NCBI GenBank assembly: GCA_010093605.1
Contig: MU004189.1
Span: forward strand, 255,834-319,833
Length of the DNA stretch: 64,000 bases
Source of the DNA: Lophium mytilinum
Lineage: Eukaryota > Ascomycota > Dothideomycetes > Mytilinidiales > Mytilinidiaceae
Reading direction: 5' to 3'
Shown here: in pieces, positions 33,453 to 45,412 of the stretch
Layout: every line of letters starts with the position of its first letter
How positions within the stretch are numbered: the stretch's first letter is position 1
Made by a program: the position numbers and the translations under genes
Notes under the pieces: generated by a model
Told to the model about the DNA's origin: nothing
Database searches by the model: none
The model's input: the letters and a program-made list of their open reading frames with translations, nothing else

Positions 33453-34546
33453 AAAAAAGTGCTTCGTTTCCAACCCTTTTCCTTAAACTCTGCCCGTCTC
33501 ACGAGTTTTCGATGGAGCATTTTCTTGGCATACGCAACACCAACAACCAACCTTCGTTTCTTGTATACCCCTATTTCCCCTCCCCTTCCACCTCTGTCAG
33601 CGGAGCAAGCGAGCGGAACCGGTCGTCAACGCTCGCTCGTCGATCACTCTCCCACCCCCCTTTGCCGGCTCCGCTCCGCCGCTCGCTGCTTTACGTGCGT
33701 GTCGGCGCCTAGCGCAACGCCCCAACGCAGCGGGGCCGCCACGGCTCGGTCCGGCGCGCGGCGCTTAGCGGGCTAATCGCGCTGTGCTGGCTGGCTGGCT
33801 GGCGATGAGATGGGTGGGGATTGACATTTTTCGATTTCTTGATTGGGCGGGCTGGGCCCAATTGGGGGGGGCTTTGGTGCGTTCATTTGTCCGCTTAAGG
33901 ACGGTTTTACCACTTCTTTGGGTTTTCTTTTCAAGCGAAATGGGGTGGGAGTGGCTTTCTGCGGGTAACTTGGCGTTTTGCTTGGATGGCTGGGTTTCGT
34001 GACGGCGGTGGAGGCGGATTTGGAAGATCCCGGCTGGCTAGGGCGCTGGGCGGGAGGGTGCTCTTTGTTGTAACGGACGAATGAAATACTTGTTTCTGTT
34101 GATTTGTGGCCGTGGGAGTTGCTGGGGTTGGGGCGAGGCGATGTGATGGGTTGCTGTGATGAGTGATGTGATTGGTAGAGGGGTTGGTGTGGCTGGGTGA
34201 GATAGGGCCGGGGAGGGGGGCGTTAAGACGGGATTAGTCACATGGGTGTGTGAGGAGTGGAAATGGTGGTGTGGTGGGTGCGGCTTTAGGCGCGAGTGAT
34301 GATGTTGTGAGGCACGTGCCGGAGACGGTAGTGGGAATGTTTATGGGTTAGTGTGGTGTTGTTAGCTGAGACCAAGATGGCCGATGTGAGAGTGTGTGTG
34401 GCTGTGATAAGGTGCAGTTGTTCGTGCTATTTGCTGCTATAGTACATCATATACAATTCGTTTCGAGAAAGAAGTCGTTGCTCCACTGCTTGTCGATCGC
34501 ATGAAGCCGGTCAGCCAAAGTAACATGGAAATGGCGGTCGTTTTCT
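33453..34546. other. Spacer between convergent genes
   Basis: About 1.1 kb between the KxDL gene and a minus-strand gene, so it holds two 3' ends. The right half is T/G-rich on the plus strand (repeated GTGTGGTG-like text around 34130-34400). No gene recognised. Confidence 0.4.
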
Positions 34547-35143
34547 TCATCCCTTCCCCTCCAACCCTTTCCACGGATCCTCGATAAAGCTGGGGAGGAA
34601 GTAGAACGTATCCCCGCGGGCATTCTTGACCCCTTTCGCTAGCCTGTGCAGGTCATTTCCACCCGAACCGCTCCCCTGCTCCTCAGGAATCGACGTCGGT
34701 GGTTTAGCAGGTAGTGACGCGTTCGGCTGTAAACTGGGTACGGATACTGCATTCCCAGTCGGCAGCACATACTCCCTCATAGCAGGCGGCGCACGATCCG
34801 GAATCTCCTTCGCTCGTTGGAGAAACGCAGCGAGGCCTGATGAGGCTTCTTCCTTTCCTTTCCCCTTCCCCCGTGCTTTGGCTTTCGCATCGGAAATGGT
34901 GAAGTCGGGATGCGTAGTCTTGGGATTAGGAGCATCTTCTCCTTGATCGGGCGCGTCTGGGGACCGCTTTTTATGCCGCACTCCGAGCTGGATCGTGTTT
35001 GCACCTGACGAACTTTCTTTTTCGGCGGAGTCGCCGGTGAAGGTGTCGTTGTGGTTGTATTTTCGTTTCTTGACTTGGTTGCCGAAGGAGCTGAAGCCCA
35101 TTGCTGCGGCTATCTCAGGATCGATTTCCATAGAGTCGTCCAT
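34547..35143 (-). CDS. Conserved fungal protein of unknown function, probably nuclear
   Basis: 198 residues in one exon. I chose the Met of MDDSMEIDPEIAAAMGFSSF at 35143; the frame stays open to 35281, but the extra residues look like leader. The N-terminal EIAAAMGFSSFGNQVKKRKY, with a bipartite-like basic KKRK, and the C-terminal FLPSFIEDPWKGL resemble a short family that I recall from other filamentous fungi but that has no assigned role. Between them the chain is charged and low in complexity, with a lysine/glycine run KAKARGKGKGKEE that could bind nucleic acid. Divergent from the Bre4-like gene, with starts about 650 bp apart. Confidence 0.7.
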   Translation of the reverse strand: MDDSMEIDPEIAAAMGFSSFGNQVKKRKYNHNDTFTGDSAEKESSSGANTIQLGVRHKKRSPDAPDQGEDAPNPKTTHPDFTISDAKAKARGKGKGKEEASSGLAAFLQRAKEIPDRAPPAMREYVLPTGNAVSVPSLQPNASLPAKPPTSIPEEQGSGSGGNDLHRLAKGVKNARGDTFYFLPSFIEDPWKGLEGKG

Positions 35144-35796
35144 TCTGAGGCTTAAAGATGTTGTATTGAGTACGAGTTCTGAGTTGGTGGCTGGGGTTGA
35201 TGGAGGATGTTGGGTGAACCTTGAAGAGATGAAGGAGAGTTCGCTAAAGTTGGCCAATGGGAGTCGGGTCCAAGTCTTCAAGGCCTGGTCGAGGTCCAGT
35301 GAGTTACTTTAAGCTTTATGGTTCCTGCAAAATTATCTAGCCAAAATACAAAGTGGAGACAACTATTTAGTATACAGAGTACCATCAGGAGCGCCTCCAC
35401 AAGGTTGCAGGTGTTCAACGAGCATTGAGCCTGGGCCTTCTAAAGCGTGTCTTCGCTTTTCAAGCAATGATAAGCATTTGTATGTACACTGTTTTCAACG
35501 AGCAGCGATGTAAAAGGCTCGGCAAATAAGAAAATGTGTGATCACCTACCGCTCAAGTCTGGCGGCAGAGGCGTAAACGGCCGTGGAGATCCCCCGACCG
35601 ATTGCATCCTTGAAAACGCGGAGAAGTCGCTGGCCCAAGCTCAACCTGCAGGACGAGCTTGTGAGCAGGGCCCGACACGTTGTTCTCCTCTTATCCACAA
35701 TACGAAGGCCATGACAGTAGACGGGTAACCGGTGCTTCTTCTTACGACGGTACGGAGATGAGCGAACCGTCCCAGTCGTCGGCAGCGCGCCGTTTC
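35144..35796. promoter_or_regulatory. Divergent promoter region
   Basis: Between the start of the small conserved protein and that of the Bre4-like gene. No TATA box or repeat stands out; an open frame at 35534-35728 has no support. Confidence 0.35.
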
Positions 35797-38700
35797 ATGC
35801 GGCCCAGTGTAAGTGTTCCTCAAGCTCGTGCGTAAGCTTCAACTCACCCTTCACAGCTACGACAGGCTACGTTAATTCTCCCACGTACGGGAGAACGCGT
35901 CAAGAAGAGCTTTACGCTTCGAAGACCTGCCAGGAGCAACTCGAACGGTTACAGCGACTACGTCGACGAACGAAGCGCCCTCCTCTCCGGCGAACGCTCT
36001 TCTTCAGCATACAGCGGGCGCACCGGTGCCATTATCCGTCGATCCAAGGCTACCTGGGACTCGGCATACAAATACGCGACGTCGAAAACAGGGCAGGGCA
36101 TTTTGAAATGCTCTATAGCATATGTTCTGGGCAGCTGTGCCACCTTCGTCGCGCCCATTTCAGGCTTCCTGGGCCACAATGACGGGAAACACATGGTGGC
36201 GACCGTGACCGTGTACTTCCACCCTGCGAGGTCCGCCGGGAGTATGGTAGAAGCAACACTGCTGGCCCTTGTTGCGTTCTTCTATGCTGCCTTTATATCC
36301 TTCACCAGCATGGCTGTGTCCGTGTTCTTCGGCAGTCAGGACTTGCTTGTCTTAGGTCACATCTTGGTGCTGATTATATTCCTTGGGGGTGGACTGGCAC
36401 TTGTGGGATGGACCAAGCAGAGCTTAGGAAGTCCGTTGGTCAACGTCGCATGCTCGTTGACCTCTCTGGCCCTCATCACAGTCTTGACGAAAGAGGGGGC
36501 GGTGCAGGACGCTACATTCTCCTACGTAAAAGTCTTTCAAGTGCTGAAGATGGTGATAATGGGTATCACTGCGACTACTTTGGTGAACTTACTTATCAAA
36601 CCGATATCAGCGAGGAAAGAGCTCCGAGACGACCTCAGAAATGCGACCAACTCCCTAGGCGACATGTTCACTAGGATCACCAGGAGTTTCCTCTCTGGCT
36701 CCGAAGAAGAGCTTCGAGATTCTGGATTTGTCACAGCGTCGAATCGATACAAATCGAAATTCAAGTCGCTCGTGAAGAATCTAGGGGAAGCGAAATATGA
36801 GCATTACATCTTAGGCACTGAGGAAGAGTATAAGATACAGTCAAGAATGATCAAGTGTCTAGAACGCATGGCACAAGATATCGGAGGCTTGCGAAGCTCC
36901 GCAGAGACACAGTTCACGTTAATAGCAAAGTCAGTCGTAGAAGGCGTAGAACTGGGCGACTCATCGTATTTCGGGTTTGCCTCTCCAGCAGTCGAGTCAC
37001 CAAGCCTCAGTATAGTTGAGAGAAGGACCAATATTCTCGCCTCGATCGACGAGCTTCCAGAGGATGTTGACTCTGCAGCCGAAGAAAGTGGCGTTTCGAC
37101 GCCAGGGAATATTCCGCATGATCTACAGTCGTCTTTGACCGCCGCGGATATGTTTTCTATCTTCATCTCGCATCTGGGCCCGCCGATGAAGTCTCTTGCG
37201 TATACTCTGCGAGATGTTCTCGATGAGCTGCCGTTTGGACCTCCCCCAGCCTATGCTATGATGGTCAACAGCCATTTTCGAAGTAGTCTCGTAGATGCAA
37301 ATGATTTGTTTGCGTCCGCGCGGAAAGAAGCTTTGGCTCTCGTGTACAAAAACAAGATTCCTGAAAATGCCAGCTCGGTTGAAGTTGCAGCAGATTACGA
37401 AGAAGTGGCTGCAAGTTGTGGGTATTTTAGTTCTTCATTGCAAGACTTTGCAGAAGACATGATAGTATACCTGGACATTTTAGAAGAACTCAAGGAGAAT
37501 CGCACCCGATCTCCTAGGAGACGAACTTGGAATTGGCTCAAGTTCTGGCGCAAGTGGGGAACAGGAAACAAGAAGAGTTCTTCCAGTCAGTGATCCTCTC
37601 TTGAATGTCGAATCTTTCTAATGTATCAAAGATCAGCCAAGTCTGATGGCAGAGACGGTCGAACAAGGCCTCTCCCAGGAGATCCCTGGGCCGACGCACC
37701 AACTGAATGCAGCGCAAGAGGCAGGGAAACCTGATAAGACACGGCCATTCAGACACCATGTTTGGGAGGCTCTCAGACTGTTCCGGAGGGATGATATCAA
37801 GTTCGCTCTGAAGGTTGGAGTAGGCGCAACGCTGTATGCGATGTGGGCCTTTGTTCCCGCGACAAGACCAGTTTACAGCCACTGGAGAGGGGAATGGGGC
37901 TTGCTGTCGTATATGTTGGTTTGCTCAATGGTATGACTAGGTGAAATTACGAAACTAGAGGACCTAGGCTAACAGTTTAATTAGACGATCGGCGCCTCCA
38001 ACACCACAGGTTTCCAAAGATTCGGCGGCACCTGCGTAGGTGCCGTCTTCGCCATCGTCGCTTGGATCGTCGCCCACGAGAATCCTTACGTGCTCGGCTT
38101 CCTAGGATGGCTGGTTTCACTCATCTGCTTCTACATCATTGTTGGCCAAGGCAAGGGGCCCATGGGCCGCTTCATCTTCCTCACATACAACCTCTCCGCA
38201 CTCTACGCCTATTCCCTCTCCGCTAGGGACGACGAGGACGATGACGACGAGGGCGGCGTATCACCCGAGATCTGGGAGATCGTACTCCATCGCGTTGTCG
38301 CCGTCATGGCCGGCTGCATCTGGGGCATCATCATCACGCGCCTCATCTGGCCCATCTCCGCGCGACGGAAATTCAAAAACGGGATCACGCTACTCTGGCT
38401 GCGTATGGCCATCGTGTGGAAACGGGGCCCGCTTCAAGCGCTAGAAGGGTTCAACGACAGCTCGCAGGCCTCGTACTTGGATCTCAATGAGGAGCTGGAG
38501 ATGCAGCGATTCTTGACGCATCTGGATACTTTGAGGGCGTCTGCTTCGTCGGAGTTCGAATTACGGGGCCCGTTCCCGAATAAGTCGTTTAAGAAGATCT
38601 TGGATGCGACGAGTCGTATGTTGGATAACTTCCATGCGATGAATGTGGTGATTGCGAAGGATTTGAAGGCTAGTGAGGGGGAGAAGGCGATACTGCGATA

Positions 38701-39133
38701 TACGAAGCATGAGTGGACGCAGCTGAGTTGGCGGATTAGTCATTTGTTCTCAGGTATGGCGATGCGGACTCTAGTCAGGTTGTGGGAGTCAAACGGATGC
38801 TAACGAGCGCAGTCATGGCTTCCTCAATGAAGTTGGAATATCCTCTCAACGACGCGCTCCCTAACATCGAGCACACGCGCGACCGGCTCTTAGCTAAAGT
38901 TTTCGAGTTCAGAAAGAGTGGCGAGGAGCGGGAGAAGGCGACTGATGAGGATTATGAGCTGTTGTACGCGTATGGTGAGTAATTCCTTGCTTTGATTAAC
39001 TGGGGTTTGGGTATATGCTAATGGGTTCTCAGCGCTTGTCACTGGTCAGCTAGCACAGGATATCACGGTGGTTGGGCAGGAGATCGAACAGCTCTATGGG
39101 ATTCTGAACGAGGATGATTTGAAGCTGCAGTGA
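35797..39133 (+). CDS. Bre4/FUSC-type integral membrane protein (DUF2421 family)
   Basis: Polytopic membrane protein related to S. pombe Bre4 (brefeldin A sensitivity) and to aromatic-acid exporter-like FUSC proteins. Proposed exons 35797-35808, 35857-37585, 37632-37930, 37985-38753, 38813-38974 and 39033-39133 give 1023 residues. Two halves each carry a cluster of membrane helices (GILKCSIAYVLGSCATFVAP onwards; FALKVGVGATLYAMWAFVPA onwards), with acidic cytosolic loops such as SARDDEDDDDEGG and repeated KPISARKE/WPISARRK motifs ending each half. The first exon is only 12 nt (MRPS). The halves are joined by a 46-nt intron with a weak AAG acceptor; without it a stop at 37591 would make two genes, but family length favours one. 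Confidence 0.82.
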
Positions 39134-39372
39134 GCCGGTTTGGATAGGAATAGTGCGAATCTATGATGTAACAGAACGTCCAATTGTGTTAATAGTGACT
39201 GGCTATGCGCATCTCCCTCCCAAGTGCTAGGATCGCACACTTCTATACCTGCCACAGTCTGCCATATGCAACATCAGTACGGAGCTGAACTCGCTGTCTT
39301 GATAGTGTTCAGGCATTGTTGAAAATGGTTACCCTCAGCACCTACAAGAGCTTAGGAGCTGGTCGCTAAGGC
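39134..39372. other. Short spacer between convergent genes
   Basis: 3' ends of the Bre4-like gene and the Cys-rich membrane protein; nothing further seen. Confidence 0.3.
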
Positions 39373-39888
39373 TTAGAGTGACGGTGCCCTTTTGATGGTG
39401 TAAATCGTGTAGCTAGCAAAACCGAAGCAACCGAGAGTAGCAAGACAACTGAGTGTCCCGATGAAGGCGGTGTAGCAAGGAAAACTGCAGCAGCAACAGC
39501 AAGAGTCCCGCCAAGAAAAGCTTCTAAAGAAGCCAAAGCGCCTATAGTATGCCTGTTGTATCTCGAAGTCGGTGAAGTGGCCATAGTTGTCGAAGTCGTC
39601 GAAGTCGTCTGAATCATCTACGTGCCGTCTGGGGGGAGGTGATTGCCGACGTTTAGACGCCGCGAACTGTGCTTCGGGGTCCCTTTCGCTGCGATTCTTG
39701 TTGGTTGTGTCGCGAATTGGAGGGCTGTTACTGACCTGTATGGAGGAGGAATAATTCGAAGATGCTCGTCGTTCATTGCGACCTCTTACTGCAGCGCAGC
39801 TGCTGGTGATAAATCTGCTCACAAGAGCGTGCCGTTCAGTTGTCCCTTGCACACGCTTGGTAGACGATTGTCTGCGATGTGTTTTCAC
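39373..39888 (-). CDS. Small Cys-rich putative membrane protein, unrecognised
   Basis: 171 residues in one frame. The first ~90 residues are Arg/Ser/Asn-rich and likely disordered; then an acidic-aromatic stretch, DDSDDFDDFDNYGHFTDFE, a basic-aromatic stretch YYRRFGFFRSFSWRDS, five consecutive cysteines (CCCCCS) and a hydrophobic segment FIGTLSCLATLGCFGFASYT that could span the membrane, ending IKRAPSL. Cys next to a membrane segment suggests palmitoylation (inference). No family is recognised, and the start is uncertain; it could also be an incomplete terminal exon. Confidence 0.45.
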   Translation of the reverse strand: MKTHRRQSSTKRVQGTTERHALVSRFITSSCAAVRGRNERRASSNYSSSIQVSNSPPIRDTTNKNRSERDPEAQFAASKRRQSPPPRRHVDDSDDFDDFDNYGHFTDFEIQQAYYRRFGFFRSFSWRDSCCCCCSFPCYTAFIGTLSCLATLGCFGFASYTIYTIKRAPSL

Positions 39889-40809
39889 AAGTCAAGTTGG
39901 TTACGTGTTGCCATGGGATGGTTGTCCTGTGGGTCGCGTTTTTACTTTGGTACCATGACGTACGCCACATTTTAAACATGTCAATGTGCTTGAGGCGAGG
40001 GAAACTCTAACACCGGCTTATAAGATGGGCTTGTGTTTCATGTCCTTTTTGCTTCCTCGGTCGTGAACTCAGCAACACATGGCGTGGGAAGACTGGACAA
40101 AGATGTGAGGCATAAGAAATTCTACCTAGACGTGTCCAAAAACGAGTTGAGTGTCTGCTTATACATGGCTCGTCATAGAAATCCGTACACTCGTTGACCA
40201 CCGCATGAGGGCCTCAAAGCGTTTTCAGCACTCTGAATATGAAACCGATTGAGCATAATGAATAAATAGTAACCCACGGTATTACTCCAGACGGCGGCAA
40301 CACGGAGTACGAAGATTGGAAGCGCATGCGCTGCCTCCAGCTTTTGATAGTACGTGATAGCTAATAGTGATAGGGAAGCGTACGGATATCTATGGCAAGT
40401 CATTGTAGCGTGAAAGACTTGAGACTGGAGAGGAATCTGGCGGATATATCACTTGGGGGTAGATAGCTGATGGAACGTATGTATTTAGCTCTTCTAGACT
40501 CTCCTAGGATCGTTGCATAGCCGAATCCTATTTTGATATGTGCACCTTCTCAATTGCTAGGCTTGCATCGTCGAAAGACTCTGCCCGGCTTTTAAAGCTA
40601 AGGAAGAAGGCACTGGTATAATCTCCGCCATCCGAGTGGAGTCTCAACATTCAAAGTGAGTAAGACCATGGAAACCCAAAGAAGATGGCGGTTTAGATGA
40701 GAGCACATGGACGAGACGTCCACAGTCGAAGCAGGCAATGCTTGGACTCATAAGAGAGCAATTGGTTTATGTAATGCTGCGTTCCAAACGAGCACGCCAC
40801 ACTTCGTGT
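39889..40809. other. Spacer, no supported gene
   Basis: About 920 bp upstream of the Cys-rich protein and downstream of the thioesterase. Short open frames only; no repeats seen. Confidence 0.4.
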
Positions 40810-41265
40810 TCATATCTTGAGGAACTTGGTATGGCTTCCTGCAGCAACGACGGGGCCGGGCTTGTCATCGACGACCTTGTATATCGTGGTGGTGGTATAC
40901 GCCATTGTCCCGCCAACTCTATTCGTCTTCCCCTCGACCTCAATCCAGTCGCCCTTCCGAGCAGAAGAGGCGTACGAGATGTGTATATCGGTGCTTACGC
41001 CCGTCTTTCCGCGGAGATCGTAGGAAGCGATGGCGAGGCCTCCCATCCAGTCGACGAGACAGGCGGACACAACGCCGTGGATACCTCCGTGGGAGTTTAC
41101 ATGGTTCTCAGTCAGCTGAAGACGGGCCCGAACAAGGCCTTTAGAGGCAGAAGTTAAGGAGATGTCAGAAAGGAGGAATTGGTAGATGGGGCTTTGTGGT
41201 TTCCTGCCGGCCCAAAAGCGCTCCACATGAGCTAGAATCTCAGAATCTACCACTTCGGTTGACAT
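40810..41265 (-). CDS. Hotdog-fold acyl-CoA thioesterase (4HBT/PaaI family)
   Basis: 151-residue hotdog-fold protein, probably hydrolysing acyl-CoA or aryl-CoA thioesters. Start MSTEVVDSEILAHVERFWAG chosen at 41265; the frame stays open to 41484, but that part looks like leader and may include an upstream start. Family features: NSHGGIHGVVSACLVDWMGG (the active-site H-G-G-x-x-x-x-x-x-D pattern with helix), GKTGVSTDIHISYASSARKG and GDWIEVEGKT. Length equals a single hotdog domain. Divergent from the PXA-PX gene, with about 310 bp between start codons. Confidence 0.88.
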   Translation of the reverse strand: MSTEVVDSEILAHVERFWAGRKPQSPIYQFLLSDISLTSASKGLVRARLQLTENHVNSHGGIHGVVSACLVDWMGGLAIASYDLRGKTGVSTDIHISYASSARKGDWIEVEGKTNRVGGTMAYTTTTIYKVVDDKPGPVVAAGSHTKFLKI

Positions 41266-41579
41266 TTTAGACAAGACCGTTTGAGGTTTGATATGATGGC
41301 TTTTGAATGGTGATAGAGGATGAATTGTCGTCGTTGCACAGGTGATGCAGAATGGAGAAACACTGGGGGTTTTGTCCCACGTTTCGCTGGCGCATCGGAG
41401 GTTCGGCCAAGACATCCCGGGAGTGAGTGAGATGAGGGTTGAGACCGCGAATGCGAAGTCAGCCGCGGACTTGTGGCCACTCATCCCTATTTACAGCCTG
41501 GAAGACGACTCTGCAATAGCGACCGAGGACTCCTGTCCAACGACACACCCTCAGATGTCCGCAACGATTCCATGAAGCC
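41266..41579. promoter_or_regulatory. Compact divergent promoter, thioesterase / PXA-PX gene
   Basis: 314 bp between two divergent starts. No TATA box; several short frames cross it on both strands. Confidence 0.35.
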
Positions 41580-44500
41580 ATGACCGAACCATCCTCGCAG
41601 CCTCCCCTCCCCCTAAATGAAACCCACGGGGAGAACAAAGCGCAACCTGCGAGCGCGGAGCAGCCGGAGGAGCACACAGCTATACCAAAGGCCTCAGAAA
41701 CAATACAGAATGCGCAAACTACTGCGCAAGCCCTGACGAATCGCGCTTTGCACTTCTTGGCAACGGCGAGCAACGAGTCCCTTGGGGCATGTCTTGTAGG
41801 ATTGGGCGCAACGACATACTTAGTACTCGGGAGGGTGGGATTGGTGCTCATTGGAGTCGTGGGCGGAGTGGTGCTTCACGCGACCTGGGAGAACCAGAGC
41901 AATGGCAAAGAAGGTGCTCGAGACCATGATGCGAGACGACGGGAGACGGGGCTGGATGTTGTCCACCGAGTCCTTAAATGGCGAGGCGCTGCTGCGGAAT
42001 CGAAAGAGAAGGGAACCGAAGACGATTCTGGTACTGATATCAAGTTGTACTCTGGGAAAAACCTGGACTATTCGGATTTTAAGCCACAAACTGCGTTGGC
42101 TCTCACTGAGTTCACTGATGCCGTGGTGCGGGACTATGTCAAGTACTTCTTCTGATCTATCAACTACGGTCTCGCAAATGCTAACCTTACGGCAGATGGT
42201 GGTATTCGCCCATACTCCCTACCGAGCTATCTTTCCCCAACGCTGCCCGTCAGACCTTGACTGCATTCATCCTCTCCGTTTCCTCACATCTGTCCCGCAA
42301 GAGGCCGGCCGACACTTTCCTCGACTTTGTTACTAATTCGTCCTCCATCTTGATTGTATTCTTCACTGAACTCTCAACCGCCTTGGCAGCGTCACCAAGT
42401 ACGGCTCCTTCTGACGCCATCGATACATACCTACAAATGAAGCCGGATAGTAATCTTGCTAGTGTCTTAGACCCAAAGCATCAGGCTACAAAGTTGGATT
42501 TAGTAGCAGAAGATATTCTGCAAAACTATCTTGAGCCGAAGACATATAACTGTCAACCTGCGCGTGTATTCCTACGGGAAATACTCGCCAAAGTTATCCT
42601 TGAGATGACCGTAGCGAGCTGCTCTAAACCGGAATGGATTAATGGTTGGATTGTATATTTACTTGAAGATGGGGAACCGGAATTGTTGAATGCAATAGAC
42701 GCTGGCGTCGAGGGTTCATCGGGCGAGCGCTTACAAAACGTCACGAATCAAATAAAGCAGCATGAGGAAATCGTCAAGTCGGAGGGGACCGATGAAGAGC
42801 GAAGGAAGACTGCAAATCACAAAAGAGTGGTGAGCAAGGCACAAGAGGCGATGGACGAAGCGATGAGAGAGGCTCAAAGACTGACTGAACTCATCGCTGA
42901 AGAGGATGCTAAAAAGCTCCGTGGTCAGAAACAGCATGCATCGACTAGCAGCATAAATGACGATGTATCCGAAAGCACGACCCAAGGAATGGCAACCCCT
43001 ACTTCATCTCAAAGCGACGCCGCCAACGATCACGATAACGAAGGAACGACATCTGGTAATGCCTCGATGGAGACATCTCGATCTGTGCCCTTGGAAGCGC
43101 CATCGTCACCTCAGAAGACAGCGTTTACAAGCTTCGACCAACTTGTACCTAATCAGCCGCCTACCGCATTATTGGCCAACCCCCCAGAGAAGCCTCCGCC
43201 TTTAACGCTATATAATGCCAATCTCGTGATATTCGATGATTCAATGCCTGGGGACAAAGCCATAATCCGGACGAAACCGAACCCGGAATACCTAATACAG
43301 ATCGAACCGTCCTCCTCTCATCATCCTGGCTGGATGATAGCGAGGAAATTCCCCGACTTCGAAACCCTGCATGAAATTCTACGGCGGATCGCCACTATCT
43401 CTGGGGTGCCTGGATTCACCGAAACTCATCCCACCCTACCTATGTGGAAAGGGCACACTAAGGCCTCGTTTCGTGGTGAGCTAGAGAGATATCTGAATGA
43501 CGCAGTGCGCTTCAAACCTCTAGCTGAGAGTGAGGGCATGAAAAGGTTCCTCGAGAAAGATACCGGTCTCAGCCGATCCCCAAACACCACTGAGAAGGGC
43601 GGCTTTCCTGGTATTGGATGGCCAACACCGGCTGCCTTCGAAACCATGGGCAAGGGTATGTTTGACATTCTCACTAAAGCGCCCAAAGAGGTTGCTGGTG
43701 GTGGCAAGGCTCTTTTCGGTGGAGTCACGGGAGTATTGGGCAATGTGGGATCCCAATTAGGGCCCAAGAAGAGCAATTCCGTACAAAGCACCAGCAGTCT
43801 AAGTCGCTCGACCACTGCCTCTCCAGCTGCGAAGCATGCTCGGGCCGAGAGCACCGTTTCTGAACTGCCGACGCACATCAGAACGGAAAGCTCTGTATCC
43901 CTATTTCCTTCTCGGCGCGCAAGTCAAGATAGCCTCCGCGGTTCTCCGATTGTGGATACACAACCTGCTCTAGTTCCTCAAATGGAGAGGAGACCAAGTT
44001 ACAATCCAGAGCGCCGGCCTAGTTCGTCATCCTACGAGCGAAGCCGAAATAATAGTCGAGCACCATCGCTAAGAGAAAGCCTGGAGTTCTCGCCGATCCA
44101 CGGCGGAGATCAAATCTTGACCCTTCCACCACCTCCAACCGACATGCCTGACGACTACGGCTCACCAACATCATATGGCCCTCCCCTCCCATCCCGAAAG
44201 ACCTACCCAGAAAACGAACCCACCCACTCCCACCACCCCTCCCGCGCATCCAATGCAAGTCTCCCCCTGCCTACAGACGGCCCTACTCTCCCCGCCCGTC
44301 GCCTCTCCACCGCATCCACTACCTCCACCAACCCTCCCAAATCCGCTCGCGCCTCTACCACGAAACCCCCGAAAACCTATCCCCCCTTCTCAGAGCAAGA
44401 GACCCAAGTCACCATCGAGCTCCTCTTCGCCGTCATCAACGAACTCTACACCCTCTCCTCCGCATGGCAAATCCGACGCACCCTCCTCAACGCCGCGAAG

Positions 44501-44878
44501 ACCTTCCTGCTACGCCCGGGGAACCCGCAGCTCGACTCCATCCGCCAACTCCTGCAGTCCACCGTGCTCGACGAAAACACGTCGGATGCGGGCGTGGCTT
44601 TCCATATCCGCAAGATGCGCGCGAATGGGCTGCCCACGGAAGCGGAATTGAAAGCGTGGCCGAAGGAGATGACGGCGGAGGAGAAGGAGAGGTTGAGGGA
44701 TAAGGCGAGGCGGTTGCTCGTGGAGAGGGGCATGCCGCAGGCGCTGACGAGTGTGATGGGGCAGGCGGCGAGTGGGGAGGCGTTGGGGAGGGTGTTTGAT
44801 TGCTTGCAGGTTGAGACGGTGGCGAGGGGGGTGATTTTTGGGCTTTTGTTGCAGGGGATGAGGGCGGTGGTGCAGTGA
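41580..44878 (+). CDS. PXA-PX-nexin-C sorting nexin (Mdm1/SNX13-like, without RGS)
   Basis: Membrane-anchored sorting-nexin-type protein likely at ER-endosome or ER-vacuole contacts. Two exons (41580-42142, 42196-44878) encode 1081 residues. Hydrophobic hairpin SLGACLVGLGATTYLVLGRV near residue 65-95 is the likely anchor. PXA domain from about 165 (FTDAVVRDYVK/WWYSPILP through FLREILAKVILEMTVASCSK); acidic/coiled-coil region; PX domain around 525-640 (GWMIARKFPDFETLHEIL and FRGELERYLND); Ser/Pro-rich linker; nexin-C domain at the end (FAVINELYTLSSAWQIRRTL onwards). I see no RGS domain between PXA and PX, unlike canonical Mdm1/SNX13. The 3' third shifts from C-rich to G-rich codons near 44580. 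Confidence 0.9.
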
Positions 44879-45412
44879 GGATTGGGGGGTTGGACTTAGT
44901 TTTCTGTGTGTATTAGTATTTGAGAACGGTTTTGGGAGAGGGGTAGAAGGTATGGTTCATTGAATGCTGGTATGGGGGAATGGTTTTGGGCGCTGGGATT
45001 GGTGTCGAGGTTGCGAGCGTTGATGTAATATAGATTTTAGGTCGCTAGGGCTGAAAGTAATACTGTAGTCCATTCTTGTAGACAAGGGACAGACCACGAG
45101 CAGATACTCTCCATGGCAGATATGATTAAACTTGTTTAGTGTAAGAGGGCCTATATCCGAGTGCTTGTAACTTCAATCAAAGTTAGAGCGTGGGTTACTT
45201 CGTATAATCAACGGGATGTATGGCATTGAGGGCGTTAAGTGGGTGTAAAGGGTACGATACTCTAAAATATCGGCCTAGTGTCTTTACATTGTCATCTGCT
45301 CGCTAGCCCGAGTTCCATAGCTGGATCACTGGCCCTGGTATCCTTCTATTCAGACAAATATTCCTCCCACTGGGCGGCTACGATCTTAGGAGGTACGAAC
45401 TAGCCTCTCGTC
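44879..45412. other. Spacer between convergent genes
   Basis: Two 3' ends. T/A-rich right half; no gene or repeat recognised. Confidence 0.35.
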
